The position numbers were made by a program, and so were the translations under genes. A stretch of DNA of 58,775 bases from an uncultured Bacilli bacterium (GTDB lineage Bacteria > Bacillota_I > Bacilli_A > RF39 > UBA660), in assembly GCA_947632345.1 (NCBI GenBank), contig CANROW010000004.1, forward strand, positions 1-58,775. The letters run 5' to 3'. Shown in pieces: positions 43,666 through 52,011 of the stretch (the first letter of the stretch is position 1; every line of letters starts with the position of its first letter). The notes below the pieces were generated by a model. The model searched no databases. It had not been told where the DNA came from and saw nothing but the letters and a program-made list of their open reading frames with translations.

Positions 43666-44745
43666 TCATTGAAATAACATAAAGACATCGTGACAAGTGA
43701 CATATAGAGCTAAAAGCATAATTAGAATGAAACCAACCGTATTTATTAAGTTCTCGGTTTCAGCTTTGATCGGTTTACCTTTTATTTTTTCAACTAACAA
43801 TAGGAAGATGCGACCACCATCAAAGGCTGGGAATGGAATTAAATTTAAGAATCCGACATTGATACTCAATAAAGCCGTCAATTGTAAAAGAGAAATAAAT
43901 CCATAAGATTTGGCTTCACCAACGACTGAATAAATTCCCACTGGTCCACTCAAACTGTTAATGCTCAAACCACCAGTAAATAAATTGCCAAGTACGATAA
44001 ACATCTGTCTAAAAAGAGCCCCAGCTTTAACAAAACTATACTTTACAGCACTGAAAAAGCCTTTTTCATAAGTCGTTTTAAATTCGACACCATAATAATA
44101 ATTTTCAACTTCTTTACCATCGACCACTTCAATAGTCTTTAAAGGAGTTATCGTGTAATTTTTTACTTTTCCTTCACTATTTTTTATTTTTAAATCGAGA
44201 TCACTTCCGACTTTATTTAATGTTATGTACAATTGAACATCATCGATAGTCTTAGTCTTATGACCATTAACTTCTAATATTTCATCACCAGCTACAATAC
44301 CAGCTTGAGCCATTGGATAATTTTCGGTGACACCACTGATAATTGGATCCATAACAGGCGCACCATTTCCTAATAGTCCAACTAGGAAGAGAAATATAAA
44401 GGCCAAAATGAAGTTATTTCCAGCTCCAAAGAACAAAATTAAGAATCGCTGCCAAATTGGTTTCGCAAACAACTTGCGTTGCCGAGGAATTTTTTTACCT
44501 TTATCATCAGTCTCTTCGCCATCTTCACCAGCTAAAGAACAAAATCCTCCAATGGGAATAGCTCTAACGGAATACTCTGTCTCACCCTTACGGCGACTGA
44601 ATAACTTGGGTCCCATCCCAATCGCAAATTCATGGACATACACACCAAACTTTTTCGAAAAGATAAAATGTCCAAATTCATGAACGAGAATGATTATTCC
44701 TAAAATGATTATAAAAAGAATTAATGTAATAATTCCATTCATCAT
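43666..44745 (-). CDS. rseP: Site-2 zinc metalloprotease RseP/RasP
   Basis: An intramembrane protease that cleaves membrane-bound anti-sigma factors and signal-peptide remnants. 359 residues. The first helix has the zinc site HEFGH, a PDZ domain lies around residues 125-200 (NYPMAQAGIVAGDEILEVNG), and the last helices contain NLIPFPAFDGGRIFLL with the third zinc ligand. Its start overlaps the cdsA stop by four bases. The uppS-cdsA-rseP order is conserved in many bacteria. Confidence 0.95.
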   Translation of the reverse strand: MMNGIITLILFIIILGIIILVHEFGHFIFSKKFGVYVHEFAIGMGPKLFSRRKGETEYSVRAIPIGGFCSLAGEDGEETDDKGKKIPRQRKLFAKPIWQRFLILFFGAGNNFILAFIFLFLVGLLGNGAPVMDPIISGVTENYPMAQAGIVAGDEILEVNGHKTKTIDDVQLYITLNKVGSDLDLKIKNSEGKVKNYTITPLKTIEVVDGKEVENYYYGVEFKTTYEKGFFSAVKYSFVKAGALFRQMFIVLGNLFTGGLSINSLSGPVGIYSVVGEAKSYGFISLLQLTALLSINVGFLNLIPFPAFDGGRIFLLLVEKIKGKPIKAETENLINTVGFILIMLLALYVTCHDVFMLFQ

Positions 44746-45545
44746 ATTAACACCACCAAGAATAATAATAATCCTAATACTACAAATATTACACTATCCA
44801 ATCTATCTAATATACCTCCATGACCAGGAATTAAATTAGAAAAATCTTTTTCACCATAGTGTCTCTTAATAGCTGAGAAAACTAAATCTCCTAATTGACC
44901 AATTATTGATAAGCATAATGTTATAAATCCAATCAAAATAACATTATAATTGGTATTGATAACTGTTACATAATAAACAGCTCCACAAATAGTTCCCGCT
45001 AAAGCTCCACCATAAAAACCTTCCCAAGTCTTTTTAGGAGATATTTTCGGAGCTAACTTATGTCTACCAATACACCGTCCTGTGATTAAAGCAAATGTAT
45101 CTGTGATGCAGCTGATTATAAATATGTAAATGACATATAATAAACTAAAGTTTCTAATCGTTATTAACAGATTCATACTGAAACCGATAAAGAGTGTTGC
45201 TCCTACTAAAAATAACGAATCATCGACATTATATTTTTTATTATCATTGATAAAGACAATTGGAAATAAAAATGCAAATATCATAAAAGCAACCAACTGA
45301 TAATCAATTTCAAGAATTAAAGCATGCGACTTATAATTATTTAAAGTTAAAAAGCCAACTAAGACATATGATAACAATTCCATTATAAATGGTATTTCTT
45401 TCTCTTTTCTTCTAACCTTAAATATTTCATGTAAGGCTATTAAAGATATCAAAAGCATCAATAGAGCAAATGGTACCCCACCAAGTATTAATAGTGGAAT
45501 AAATATGAGTAACATAATCGCTGCACTAATTATTCTAATTTTCAT
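44742..45545 (-). CDS. cdsA: Phosphatidate cytidylyltransferase
   Basis: Makes CDP-diacylglycerol from phosphatidate and CTP for phospholipid synthesis. 267 residues with about eight membrane helices. The C-terminal half carries the conserved loop SPKKTWEGFYGGALAG and the family signature PGHGGILDRLDSVIF. It starts behind GGAGGTTAGTT, three bases after uppS. Confidence 0.97.
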   Translation of the reverse strand: MKIRIISAAIMLLIFIPLLILGGVPFALLMLLISLIALHEIFKVRRKEKEIPFIMELLSYVLVGFLTLNNYKSHALILEIDYQLVAFMIFAFLFPIVFINDNKKYNVDDSLFLVGATLFIGFSMNLLITIRNFSLLYVIYIFIISCITDTFALITGRCIGRHKLAPKISPKKTWEGFYGGALAGTICGAVYYVTVINTNYNVILIGFITLCLSIIGQLGDLVFSAIKRHYGEKDFSNLIPGHGGILDRLDSVIFVVLGLLLFLVVLI

Positions 45546-45547
45546 AA

Positions 45548-46240
45548 CTAACCTCCAAATCTTCTCTTTCTTTTATTATATTCTATTACAGCCAAATCAT
45601 ATTCTTTTTCTGTAAAATCAGGAAAATAAACATCCGTAAAATACAATTCACTATAAGCTATTTGATACAACATAAAATTGCTAATGCGCTGTTCACCACT
45701 AGTCCTTATCATTAAATCGATTGGTGGTAGATCATTATATAAGTACTTACTAATATCGATATCATTTAAAGATATTTTTCCTTCTTTGTAATCACAGGCA
45801 ATTCTTTTGCAAGCATCTTCTAACTCCGCTTGACCACCATAGTTCAAGCAAATGTTTAAAATGCCATTCTGCCCACCTTTAGTTCGTTCCTCGATTTTTT
45901 CAATGGTTTTTAAAACATCGTTACGCAAATTATCTCTTCGGCCAGAAACTACTACTCTAATACCATTTTTGACAAACTTCTCATATGTAGTATCAAACCT
46001 TTTTACCAGTAAATCCATTAAATAGGTAACCTCATCAGCATCTCTTTTAAAATTTTCGGTTGAAAAAGCAAAAACGCTAAGTACTTTTACCCCTGTTTTA
46101 AAAATATACATGCCCGTTTGTTCAAGGGTTTTACTTCCTTGTAAATGTCCCATACTCGTTTTTTTGCCGTGTTCTTTCGCCCAACGCCGATTGCCATCCA
46201 TAATGATAGCAACGTGATTAGGTATTTTCATTTCATCCAT
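45548..46240 (-). CDS. uppS: Undecaprenyl diphosphate synthase (isoprenyl transferase)
   Basis: Builds the C55 lipid carrier for cell-wall synthesis from FPP and IPP. 230 residues. VAIIMDGNRRWAKEHG is the catalytic P-loop with the essential Asp, followed by GHLQGSKTLEQ, FAFSTENFKRD, ICLNYGGQAELEDA and the C-terminal DLMIRTSGEQRISNFMLYQ region. Slightly shorter than Bacillus UppS but with all motifs. It is the first gene of uppS-cdsA-rseP and starts behind AGGTGGTATAG. Confidence 0.97.
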   Translation of the reverse strand: MDEMKIPNHVAIIMDGNRRWAKEHGKKTSMGHLQGSKTLEQTGMYIFKTGVKVLSVFAFSTENFKRDADEVTYLMDLLVKRFDTTYEKFVKNGIRVVVSGRRDNLRNDVLKTIEKIEERTKGGQNGILNICLNYGGQAELEDACKRIACDYKEGKISLNDIDISKYLYNDLPPIDLMIRTSGEQRISNFMLYQIAYSELYFTDVYFPDFTEKEYDLAVIEYNKRKRRFGG

Positions 46241-46314
46241 CTATACCACCTATAATGATAATTATAACACACTTTATAAGTATTTGGTAACAATTTACCA
46301 TAATTATTTAAACT

Positions 46315-46365
46315 ACATAGAAAAAGAAGTTTCTATTTAAGAAAAATCTACGCTAGGAACTTCTT
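46315..46365 (-). terminator. Possible long-loop terminator of lemA
   Basis: GAAAAAGAAGTT and AACTTCTTTTTC pair across the lemA stop codon with a loop of about 22 bases. The T tract is part of the stem, so this is a weaker call. Confidence 0.4.
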
Positions 46366-46903
46366 TTTCACTTTCTTTTACTTCAAAATAATCAGCTTTT
46401 TCAAATCCAGCTATACCAGCAATAATATTATTTGGGATTGTCTTTATCTTTTTGTTGTATGTACTAACAGCATTATTATAATCTCTTCGAGCGGTAGCAA
46501 TACGATTTTCTGTACCAGCAAGCTCATCTTGTAGATTTATAAAATTCGTATTGGCTTTTAAATCTGGATAATTTTCAACGATGACCATTAAAGCGTTAAT
46601 AGCGCTAGTTAATTCAGCATCAGCTTCAGCTTTTTCAGACGCACCTGAGGCATTTATCAAATGCTCCCGTGCTGTCGTCACTTTTTCAATGACTGATTCT
46701 TCATGAGCAGCATAGCCCTTTACTGTATTTACCAAATTAGGTATTAAATCGGTTCTTCTCTTCAATTGAACATCGATATTAGAATATTCACTATCAACAT
46801 TTTCTCTCGCACTTACTAATCCATTATAACTTCCAACCAAACTTCCTATTACTACAACTAATACAACCGCAATAACAATTAATACAATATAACTTTTTTT
46901 CAT
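46337..46903 (-). CDS. lemA: LemA family protein
   Basis: 188 residues: an N-terminal membrane helix (YIVLIVIAVVLVVVIGSLVGSYN) and a long helical bundle with the family features GLVSARENVDSEYSNIDVQLKRRTDLIPNLV, TVKGYAAHEESV and ANTNFINLQDELAGTENRIATARRDYNNAV. LemA is a small membrane protein whose role is still unclear. It follows a TPM-domain gene by 40 bases, the usual pairing, and they probably form one transcript. Confidence 0.93.
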   Translation of the reverse strand: MKKSYIVLIVIAVVLVVVIGSLVGSYNGLVSARENVDSEYSNIDVQLKRRTDLIPNLVNTVKGYAAHEESVIEKVTTAREHLINASGASEKAEADAELTSAINALMVIVENYPDLKANTNFINLQDELAGTENRIATARRDYNNAVSTYNKKIKTIPNNIIAGIAGFEKADYFEVKESEKEVPSVDFS

Positions 46904-46943
46904 TTTTTCCTCCTAATAATTTATTTTTATTTTATTTGTATTT

Positions 46944-47879
46944 TTAAAAACCTCTTGAGCTGCCACCTCCACCGGATGATCCTCCTCCGCCAGAGAATCC
47001 GCCAAAACTGCCACCAGAGAAGCCACCACCAGAAGATCCACCATAGAAAGTGAAATAAGAATTCCCACCACTACTTCCAGTAAAAGCATAACACAAGGAA
47101 TAGGCAAATACTTCAATAAATAATAATATAAAAACATCTGCACTATTCCACATCGTAACGGGATACAAGAAAAGATAACCGAGTAATCCGACATTAAAAA
47201 TCGAAGAAATAATAATAATCAGCAATGATAAAGTTGAATTCTTTTTATTCTTTTTCCTTTTGCGACGATTACCAAAATAATTTCCTAATCCGCCACCATA
47301 GAAGATACAGAAAAATATGATGCCGGCATCTATTAGTGTCATTTCGCTTTCTTCATCTTCAACGACCACAACGTCTTCAGCATCGATGTCATAATTTTCA
47401 CAAATCTTTTTGTAAAAGGCGGAATAACCATTTTTTATTCCTTCATCCCATTCATCGTTTTTCAAATACGGAATAATATATTCATCTTGATAGCGGCCCG
47501 TTAAACCATCTGGCAAAATTCCTTCTAAACCATAGCCGACCTCGACCCGAAATTGCCTTTCTTCTAGCGCCAAGAGAAGAAGTAAACCATTATTTTCTTT
47601 AGCATCACCGATTCCAAAATTGCGAAATAGATCAGTGGCATACTCTTCAATACTATTGCCTTCCAAATTTTTAACAGTTACGACAACGATTTGCGCTTTA
47701 GTCTGGTTGGCTAGAGATACCGAGTGTTCCAAAATGAATTGTTCTGTATCCTCACTCAAAATATCAGCATAGTCATTTATATAGAAGTCATCAGTCGGTG
47801 TAACTAATGCTTCAACATCAGCAAATTTAAAGAATGAAAAGATTATGAATAAAAATATAACTATTTTTTTGATATTCAT
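46944..47879 (-). CDS. TPM domain protein (YgcG family)
   Basis: 311 residues: a hydrophobic signal segment, a TPM domain (residues about 30-165, with NDYADILSEDTEQFI, IGDAKENNGLLLLLA and RVEVGYGLEGILPDGLTGRYQDEYI), further hydrophobic helices around 185-245, and a C-terminal Gly/Ser-rich tail (GGSSGGGFSGGSFGGFSGGGGSS). YgcG-type proteins usually end this way and pair with LemA; related TPM proteins act as acid phosphatases or in photosystem repair, and the bacterial role is not established. The tail repeats are low complexity rather than a mobile repeat. Confidence 0.9.
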   Translation of the reverse strand: MNIKKIVIFLFIIFSFFKFADVEALVTPTDDFYINDYADILSEDTEQFILEHSVSLANQTKAQIVVVTVKNLEGNSIEEYATDLFRNFGIGDAKENNGLLLLLALEERQFRVEVGYGLEGILPDGLTGRYQDEYIIPYLKNDEWDEGIKNGYSAFYKKICENYDIDAEDVVVVEDEESEMTLIDAGIIFFCIFYGGGLGNYFGNRRKRKKNKKNSTLSLLIIIISSIFNVGLLGYLFLYPVTMWNSADVFILLFIEVFAYSLCYAFTGSSGGNSYFTFYGGSSGGGFSGGSFGGFSGGGGSSGGGGSSRGF

Positions 47880-47954
47880 ATACTCACCTATTAACCACTA
47901 TATCACAAAAAAAGGATATTTTCTATTTTATTTTAGAGCGTTGACATTTATCTG

Positions 47955-47985
47955 TAAAAAAAAGAACCTTTACGGCTCTAAAAAC
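47955..47985 (-). terminator. Terminator of rpsP-khpA
   Basis: AGAGCC-GTAAA-GGTTCT on the minus strand, followed by eight T residues. It overlaps the last codons of khpA. Confidence 0.85.
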
Positions 47986-48226
47986 TATCAATATTAATTT
48001 TTACTTTTTTGTTATCAGATAGATAACTACTTGCTTGAACAAGAGTCCTAATAGCATTAGCACATCGACCATTTTTACCAATTACTCTTCCCATATCTGT
48101 TTCATCAATCATAACTTGAATGAGAATTTCATTTTCATCATCAGTCGGAAACTCTTTAACACTAACGGATTCTTTATTTAGCGCAAGCAATTTAACGATT
48201 TCTTCAGTCAATACTACTAAATCCAT
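47978..48226 (-). CDS. khpA: KH-domain RNA-binding protein KhpA
   Basis: 82 residues forming a single type II KH domain; DMGRVIGKNGRCANAIRTLV contains the GxxG RNA-binding loop (GKNG). KhpA (YlqC) partners KhpB in several Firmicutes and affects cell elongation and RNA metabolism. It starts two bases after the rpsP stop, the standard order, with its weak ribosome binding site inside rpsP. Confidence 0.95.
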   Translation of the reverse strand: MDLVVLTEEIVKLLALNKESVSVKEFPTDDENEILIQVMIDETDMGRVIGKNGRCANAIRTLVQASSYLSDNKKVKINIDSF

Positions 48227-48228
48227 AA

Positions 48229-48588
48229 TTACTTAGCTTCTTTCTTAGTCTTAGTAGCTTTAGTTGTCTTAGTAGTAGTCTTTTTTGGTTTAGCTTCCTT
48301 TTTTGGTTTAGTTGTAGAAGTACTTGCTTTAGATTCAGCAAATTTCTTCATAATACCAGCTTGACTCAATAGATTTCTAGCTGTATCAGTAGGCTCTGCT
48401 CCATTATTTAACCATTTCAATGCAACTTCTTCATTAATTTTAGTTGTTGCTGGTTGTGTCAAAGGATTATAAGTACCGATTAATTCAATATATTGTCCAT
48501 CTCTAGGACGTCTTGAATCGCTAGCTACAATTCTATAAACAGGTTTCTTTTTAGCACCCATTCTTGTTAATCTAATTTTAACTGCCAT
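48229..48588 (-). CDS. rpsP: 30S ribosomal protein bS16 with a lysine-rich C-terminal tail
   Basis: 120 residues from the ATG at 48588 ([11 protein letters not shown]) behind GGAGGAATTATC. The first 85 residues are a regular bS16 ([45 protein letters not shown]). The last 30 or so are a low-complexity Lys/Thr/Ala tail ([18 protein letters not shown]) not present in Bacillus bS16 (about 90 residues). The track start lies at the -35 element of the promoter and is false. Confidence 0.97.
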   Translation of the reverse strand: MAVKIRLTRMGAKKKPVYRIVASDSRRPRDGQYIELIGTYNPLTQPATTKINEEVALKWLNNGAEPTDTARNLLSQAGIMKKFAESKASTSTTKPKKEAKPKKTTTKTTKATKTKKEAK

Positions 48589-48619
48589 GATAATTCCTCC
48601 ATTTCTTAATACATTGAGT

Positions 48620-48648
48620 ATTATATAATATGTTTGATATACTGTCAA
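48620..48648 (-). promoter_or_regulatory. Consensus sigma-A promoter of rpsP-khpA
   Basis: Perfect TTGACA (48648-48643) and TATAAT (48625-48620) with a 17-base spacer on the minus strand, upstream of rpsP, as expected for a ribosomal protein gene. Confidence 0.93.
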
Positions 48649-48719
48649 CCTTTTTTGGTTAACAGTTGCTTTTTCTTTTTATTGCTCATATCTACGTTAT
48701 ACTATGTAAATCAATGCAA

Positions 48720-48745
48720 AAGAAAAAAAGTCTAAAGACTTTTCT
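48720..48745 (-). terminator. Terminator of the miaB-ricA-cotE group
   Basis: AAAAGTCT-TT-AGACTTTT on the minus strand followed by TTTCTTTTG, just after the cotE stop. Confidence 0.65.
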
Positions 48746-48746
48746 A

Positions 48747-49301
48747 CTATTGTAAAAATTCTTCAACAACTTCAGAATCTATTTCTTTATTGGTCTGTTC
48801 ATCAAGAGTCTCCGTTGTACCATCAGCTTGATCATCATCTAAAACATCCCACTCTTCTTCTTCTTCATCAACGACTATTTTAACTTTAGTATTGCCAACT
48901 ATTTCAATACCTAATTCTTTTTCTATTGTGTAGATGATTGTTCCATCATTGATATCGGCTTGAATTACGGTCGGTTGTTTTAAACTTCTGACAATGATTT
49001 CTTCTTGATCGGTATCAAGTTCTTCTTTCTTGTTCAATTGAACTACTTCTTGATAGGTATTAGTTTTTCTAACAACGTCGGTTTTAGTGTTGTCATCATA
49101 TGAAAACCAAACATTTATGTCATAACTTCCATCAATTCGAATTTTACCATCATCTTTAACTCCCTTAAAGTTATGGTTGATTACCCAACATCCCAAAATG
49201 GTTGTCGGTTTTACTTCTGGTACAATCGTATTAGTTGAAGTAAAAGTCTTTTTTCCTTTTCCGATTACTGCCTTAGTAACAATTTCTTTATAATTTGCCA
49301 T
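48747..49301 (-). CDS. cotE: Outer spore coat morphogenetic protein CotE
   Basis: 185 residues from the ATG at 49301 (MANYKEIVTKAV) behind GGGAGG. It matches Bacillus CotE along its length: YKEIVTKAVIGKGKK, TSTNTIVPEVKPTTILGCWVINH, DGSYDINVWFSYDDNTKT, and EIVGNTKVKIVV, followed by an acidic tail (DEEEEEWDVLDDDQADG) that in CotE recruits other coat proteins. CotE organises the outer coat on the forespore in the mother cell. A candidate mother-cell promoter lies directly upstream. The miaB-ricA-cotE order is as in Bacillus subtilis. It is a strong indicator of sporulation in this lineage. Confidence 0.93.
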   Translation of the reverse strand: MANYKEIVTKAVIGKGKKTFTSTNTIVPEVKPTTILGCWVINHNFKGVKDDGKIRIDGSYDINVWFSYDDNTKTDVVRKTNTYQEVVQLNKKEELDTDQEEIIVRSLKQPTVIQADINDGTIIYTIEKELGIEIVGNTKVKIVVDEEEEEWDVLDDDQADGTTETLDEQTNKEIDSEVVEEFLQ

Positions 49302-49316
49302 TTTTTCCTCCCATTC

Positions 49317-49345
49317 TAGTTTATGCAACAGAATAAGAATAAGTT
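49317..49345 (-). promoter_or_regulatory. Candidate mother-cell (sigma-K/E type) promoter of cotE
   Basis: On the minus strand AACT (49345-49342) and GCATAAACTA (49326-49317) are separated by 15 bases. The second element fits the sigma-K -10 pattern GCATAnnnTA exactly. B. subtilis cotE is transcribed by sigma-E and sigma-K. Confidence 0.5.
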
Positions 49346-49410
49346 AAAATATTCCGAAAAAAGCAAAATCTTTTTTATTATAAAAAGAAGTTATAATTAT
49401 TCATAACCTC

Positions 49411-49761
49411 TTAATTCAATTTATTATCGATATAATTCTCTATAACGGAACGCACACTTTGAAAAGTATTATTTAAATCTTCTAATAGATAAGAATATTC
49501 CTGATAAATGGGATAAGATTGCAATTCCCCTAATAAAAGAGAAATCTCTTTTTCTTTTTCAGAACAGTCTTTTTTATCATATTCTAATTTGACAACTTCT
49601 TTTTGAAGTTTTTTTATTTTAGCTATTCGATCCATAATATCAGTGTTTTTCTGCATCTTTGTTTCAATGGCTTTAAATTTTTGATAGGATTCAGATCTTT
49701 CAATATAATCTACTATCTCATCCATTTTCGATAAGACTTCATCATTTAACGATTTCGCCAT
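49411..49761 (-). CDS. ricA: YlbF/YmcA family protein RicA
   Basis: 116 residues, helical, with the family pattern VDYIERSESYQKFKAIETKM, IAKIKKLQKEVVKLEY and LLLGELQSYPIYQEYSYLLEDLN. In Bacillus RicA (YmcA) forms a complex with YlbF and YaaT that binds Fe-S clusters and stimulates RNase Y processing, biofilm formation, competence and sporulation. Its start overlaps the end of miaB by 20 bases. Identification rests on sequence pattern and on the miaB-ricA-cotE order. Confidence 0.88.
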   Translation of the reverse strand: MAKSLNDEVLSKMDEIVDYIERSESYQKFKAIETKMQKNTDIMDRIAKIKKLQKEVVKLEYDKKDCSEKEKEISLLLGELQSYPIYQEYSYLLEDLNNTFQSVRSVIENYIDNKLN

Positions 49762-51157
49762 CTAAACTCCACGTCTTAGCTTCCGTTACTCTGACATTAA
49801 CAATTTTACCAATGAGATCCTCGTCACCTTTAAAATTGATTAGTTTTTTAGTCTCCGTATATCCAAATAATTCATTCTTCTTTTCACTTATACCTTCAAC
49901 TAGAACCTCATAAATATCGCCAATGTTTTTCTTATTATTTTCTAAAAAATATTTATTGACAACTTCATTTAACCGATGAAGGCGTTCTTCTTTTACTTGT
50001 TCGGGTACTTGATCTTGCAATTTAGCAGCCGGAGTCTTCTCACGTGGTGAATAAATAAAAGTATAAGCATTATCGTACTGACAGTGATTAACTAAATCAA
50101 TGGTCTCTAAGAAGTCTTCCTCTTTTTCGCCAGGGAAACCGACAATGATATCCGTTGAAACGCTGACGCGCGGAATTTTTTCTTTTATCTTATCGAATAA
50201 TGCAAGATAGCTCTCTTTGGTGTAACGTCTACCCATCAACTTTAAAATGCGGCTAGAGCCAGATTGAACAGGCAAGTGAATAAATGGCATGATGTTATCA
50301 TATTTCGCAATCACATCAATCATCTCATCGGTAAAATCCCACGGATGACTGGTCATGAAGAAGATTCTCTTGATACCCGTTTTACTGACATCTTCTAAAA
50401 GATTAGCCATATTGTATTCATAATCAAAATCCTTTCCATAGGCATTGACATTTTGACCGAGTAGCGTAACTTCTTGATAACCATCACGCACTAATTCTTC
50501 TACTTCCCGCACAATATCTTTAGGATTTCGACTGCGCTGTTTTCCACGCGTATAAGGAACAATGCAATAGGTACAGAATTTATCACAGCCATAGATGATA
50601 TTGACATAGGCTTTATAAGCATTCTCTCTTTTGACAGGAATACCTTCAATGATATTTCCTTCACGACTAAATACTTCAATCTCTTGTCTTTGACGTTGGA
50701 GTGAATCATTTAAAACATAGGGTAAGCGATGTAAGTTATGCGTTCCAATGACAAAATTAACCCATTTATATTTATTCATTATTTTGTTAACAACGCCCTC
50801 TTCTTGAGCCATACATCCACATAGTCCAACAATCAAATCAGGATTATTAAACTCTTTGACGTGTTTTAGTCTACCAAGCATTCCGAAAGCTTTATTGTGA
50901 GCATTTTCTCTAATTGAACAAGTATTTAATAATATCAAATCAGCTTCTTTATAATTGTCTGTCTCTTCAAAAGCTAACTCTTCAAGCATAGCTTTAATAT
51001 TTTCACTATCGTGTTCATTCATTTGACAACCATAAGTCTTTAAAAAATATTTTTTCCCACGACCGATTTGTCTTAAATCATCATCTAATTTATAAAATTC
51101 TTTTTCAACGACTTGTTTGCTTCGCTGTCTTGCTTTGACATAATCAGGTAATTCCAT
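49742..51157 (-). CDS. miaB: tRNA-2-methylthio-N6-dimethylallyladenosine synthase MiaB
   Basis: A radical SAM methylthiotransferase that adds the 2-methylthio group to i6A37 of tRNA. 471 residues. The N-terminal UPF0004 domain holds the auxiliary cluster cysteines (KTYGCQMNEHDSE, LNTCSIRE, GLCGCMAQ). The radical SAM motif is YGCDKFCTYCIVPYTRG (CxxxCxxC). The C-terminal TRAM domain ends with VRVTEAKTWSLDGE. It starts behind GTGGGAG. Confidence 0.97.
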   Translation of the reverse strand: MELPDYVKARQRSKQVVEKEFYKLDDDLRQIGRGKKYFLKTYGCQMNEHDSENIKAMLEELAFEETDNYKEADLILLNTCSIRENAHNKAFGMLGRLKHVKEFNNPDLIVGLCGCMAQEEGVVNKIMNKYKWVNFVIGTHNLHRLPYVLNDSLQRQRQEIEVFSREGNIIEGIPVKRENAYKAYVNIIYGCDKFCTYCIVPYTRGKQRSRNPKDIVREVEELVRDGYQEVTLLGQNVNAYGKDFDYEYNMANLLEDVSKTGIKRIFFMTSHPWDFTDEMIDVIAKYDNIMPFIHLPVQSGSSRILKLMGRRYTKESYLALFDKIKEKIPRVSVSTDIIVGFPGEKEEDFLETIDLVNHCQYDNAYTFIYSPREKTPAAKLQDQVPEQVKEERLHRLNEVVNKYFLENNKKNIGDIYEVLVEGISEKKNELFGYTETKKLINFKGDEDLIGKIVNVRVTEAKTWSLDGEIVK

Positions 51158-51204
51158 ACTCCCACTTCTTTCTTGTTATATTATACTAGAAATGCCCAAA
51201 AAGA

Positions 51205-51232
51205 AAAAGTAATATTTTTAAACATTACTCTC
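51205..51232 (-). terminator. Terminator of the ankyrin-like gene
   Basis: AGTAATGTTT-AA-AAATATTACT with one G-T pair on the minus strand, followed by TTTTCTTTTT, overlapping the stop codon. Confidence 0.75.
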
Positions 51233-51913
51233 TCGTAAAACCATCTTAATGATATTATCCATTTTTTTAGTCTTATTATCATTAATAACTTCATCTTTTA
51301 TATGAGTATAATCTTTCTTAAAATAACTGACTAATTTTTCCATTCTTGGCACTAAATCTTTTTCTTCTAAAGAATCCATAATGATTTGTAAATTAGCTAG
51401 TTTCGTATACTTACCATACTTATCAGTTTTTATATAAGTATCATAAAATTTTTTAAAAGACGCAATATCTATACTATTAAATCTCTTATCTTCCAAAATC
51501 TTAACCGTTGTATTGATATAATTACTATTAATTGATCTATCTAGTATAGTCTCTCCTTTATTATTCTTAATATTTGGTAAAAATTTCTTATTTTTTCGCA
51601 ATTGTTTAATTATTTCTACAACATTCATACAATTAATCAAAACCAAAATATGAGCAAATGTATTACCTTCATTATTCTGATGATTGATATCCCATTCTTT
51701 ATTTTTCATATGTTTTAGAACTAATTCATATTGACCTTTTTTTAGCAATCGTACTAAGACATCATTACCATTTTCGTCGCAAACATTTATGTTCATTTTA
51801 TGTTTGCTAAGCAATTTATCTACTGTTTCAAAGTGTTCCTCTTTGATCAATTCAAATATCAGGGACGGATCTTCGCAACAAGCATCAATCGCTTTTTCTT
51901 CATCATAAAACAT
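51218..51913 (-). CDS. Ankyrin-repeat-like protein, function unknown
   Basis: 231 residues from the ATG at 51913 (MFYDEEKAI) behind AGAGGTG. Residues about 10-150 contain four ankyrin-like units: KHKMNINVCDENGNDVLVRLL, KEWDINHQNNEGNTFAHILV, KKFLPNIKNNKGETILDRS and a degenerate first one. The C-terminal third is a basic helical region. Ankyrin repeats mediate protein contacts, so a binding partner rather than an enzyme activity is expected. It lies downstream of the vWA group but has separate terminators. No signal peptide is present. Confidence 0.7.
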   Translation of the reverse strand: MFYDEEKAIDACCEDPSLIFELIKEEHFETVDKLLSKHKMNINVCDENGNDVLVRLLKKGQYELVLKHMKNKEWDINHQNNEGNTFAHILVLINCMNVVEIIKQLRKNKKFLPNIKNNKGETILDRSINSNYINTTVKILEDKRFNSIDIASFKKFYDTYIKTDKYGKYTKLANLQIIMDSLEEKDLVPRMEKLVSYFKKDYTHIKDEVINDNKTKKMDNIIKMVLRESNV

Positions 51914-51989
51914 TGTATACACCTCTTTTTTTATCAGCGACAATTCATTATTTTACCAGTAAAGGTTTTATTTGTCAAATTTAAAAAAA

Positions 51990-52010
51990 GAAAAAGCCTT
52001 TCGGCTCAAT
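51990..52010 (-). terminator. Terminator of the vWA gene group
   Basis: GAGCC-GAAA-GGCT on the minus strand followed by TTTTCTTTTTTT, just past the stop of the gene at 52012. Confidence 0.75.
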
Positions 52011-52011
52011 T

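Noticed and set aside
46960-47060. Repeated GGT/TCC-type sequence as a DNA repeat array
   Set aside because: It encodes the Gly/Ser tail of the YgcG-type protein, a normal low-complexity tail.
46913-47194. ORF of 93 codons overlapping the TPM gene
   Set aside because: It is a shadow of the Gly/Ser-rich tail region in another frame and has no ribosome binding site.
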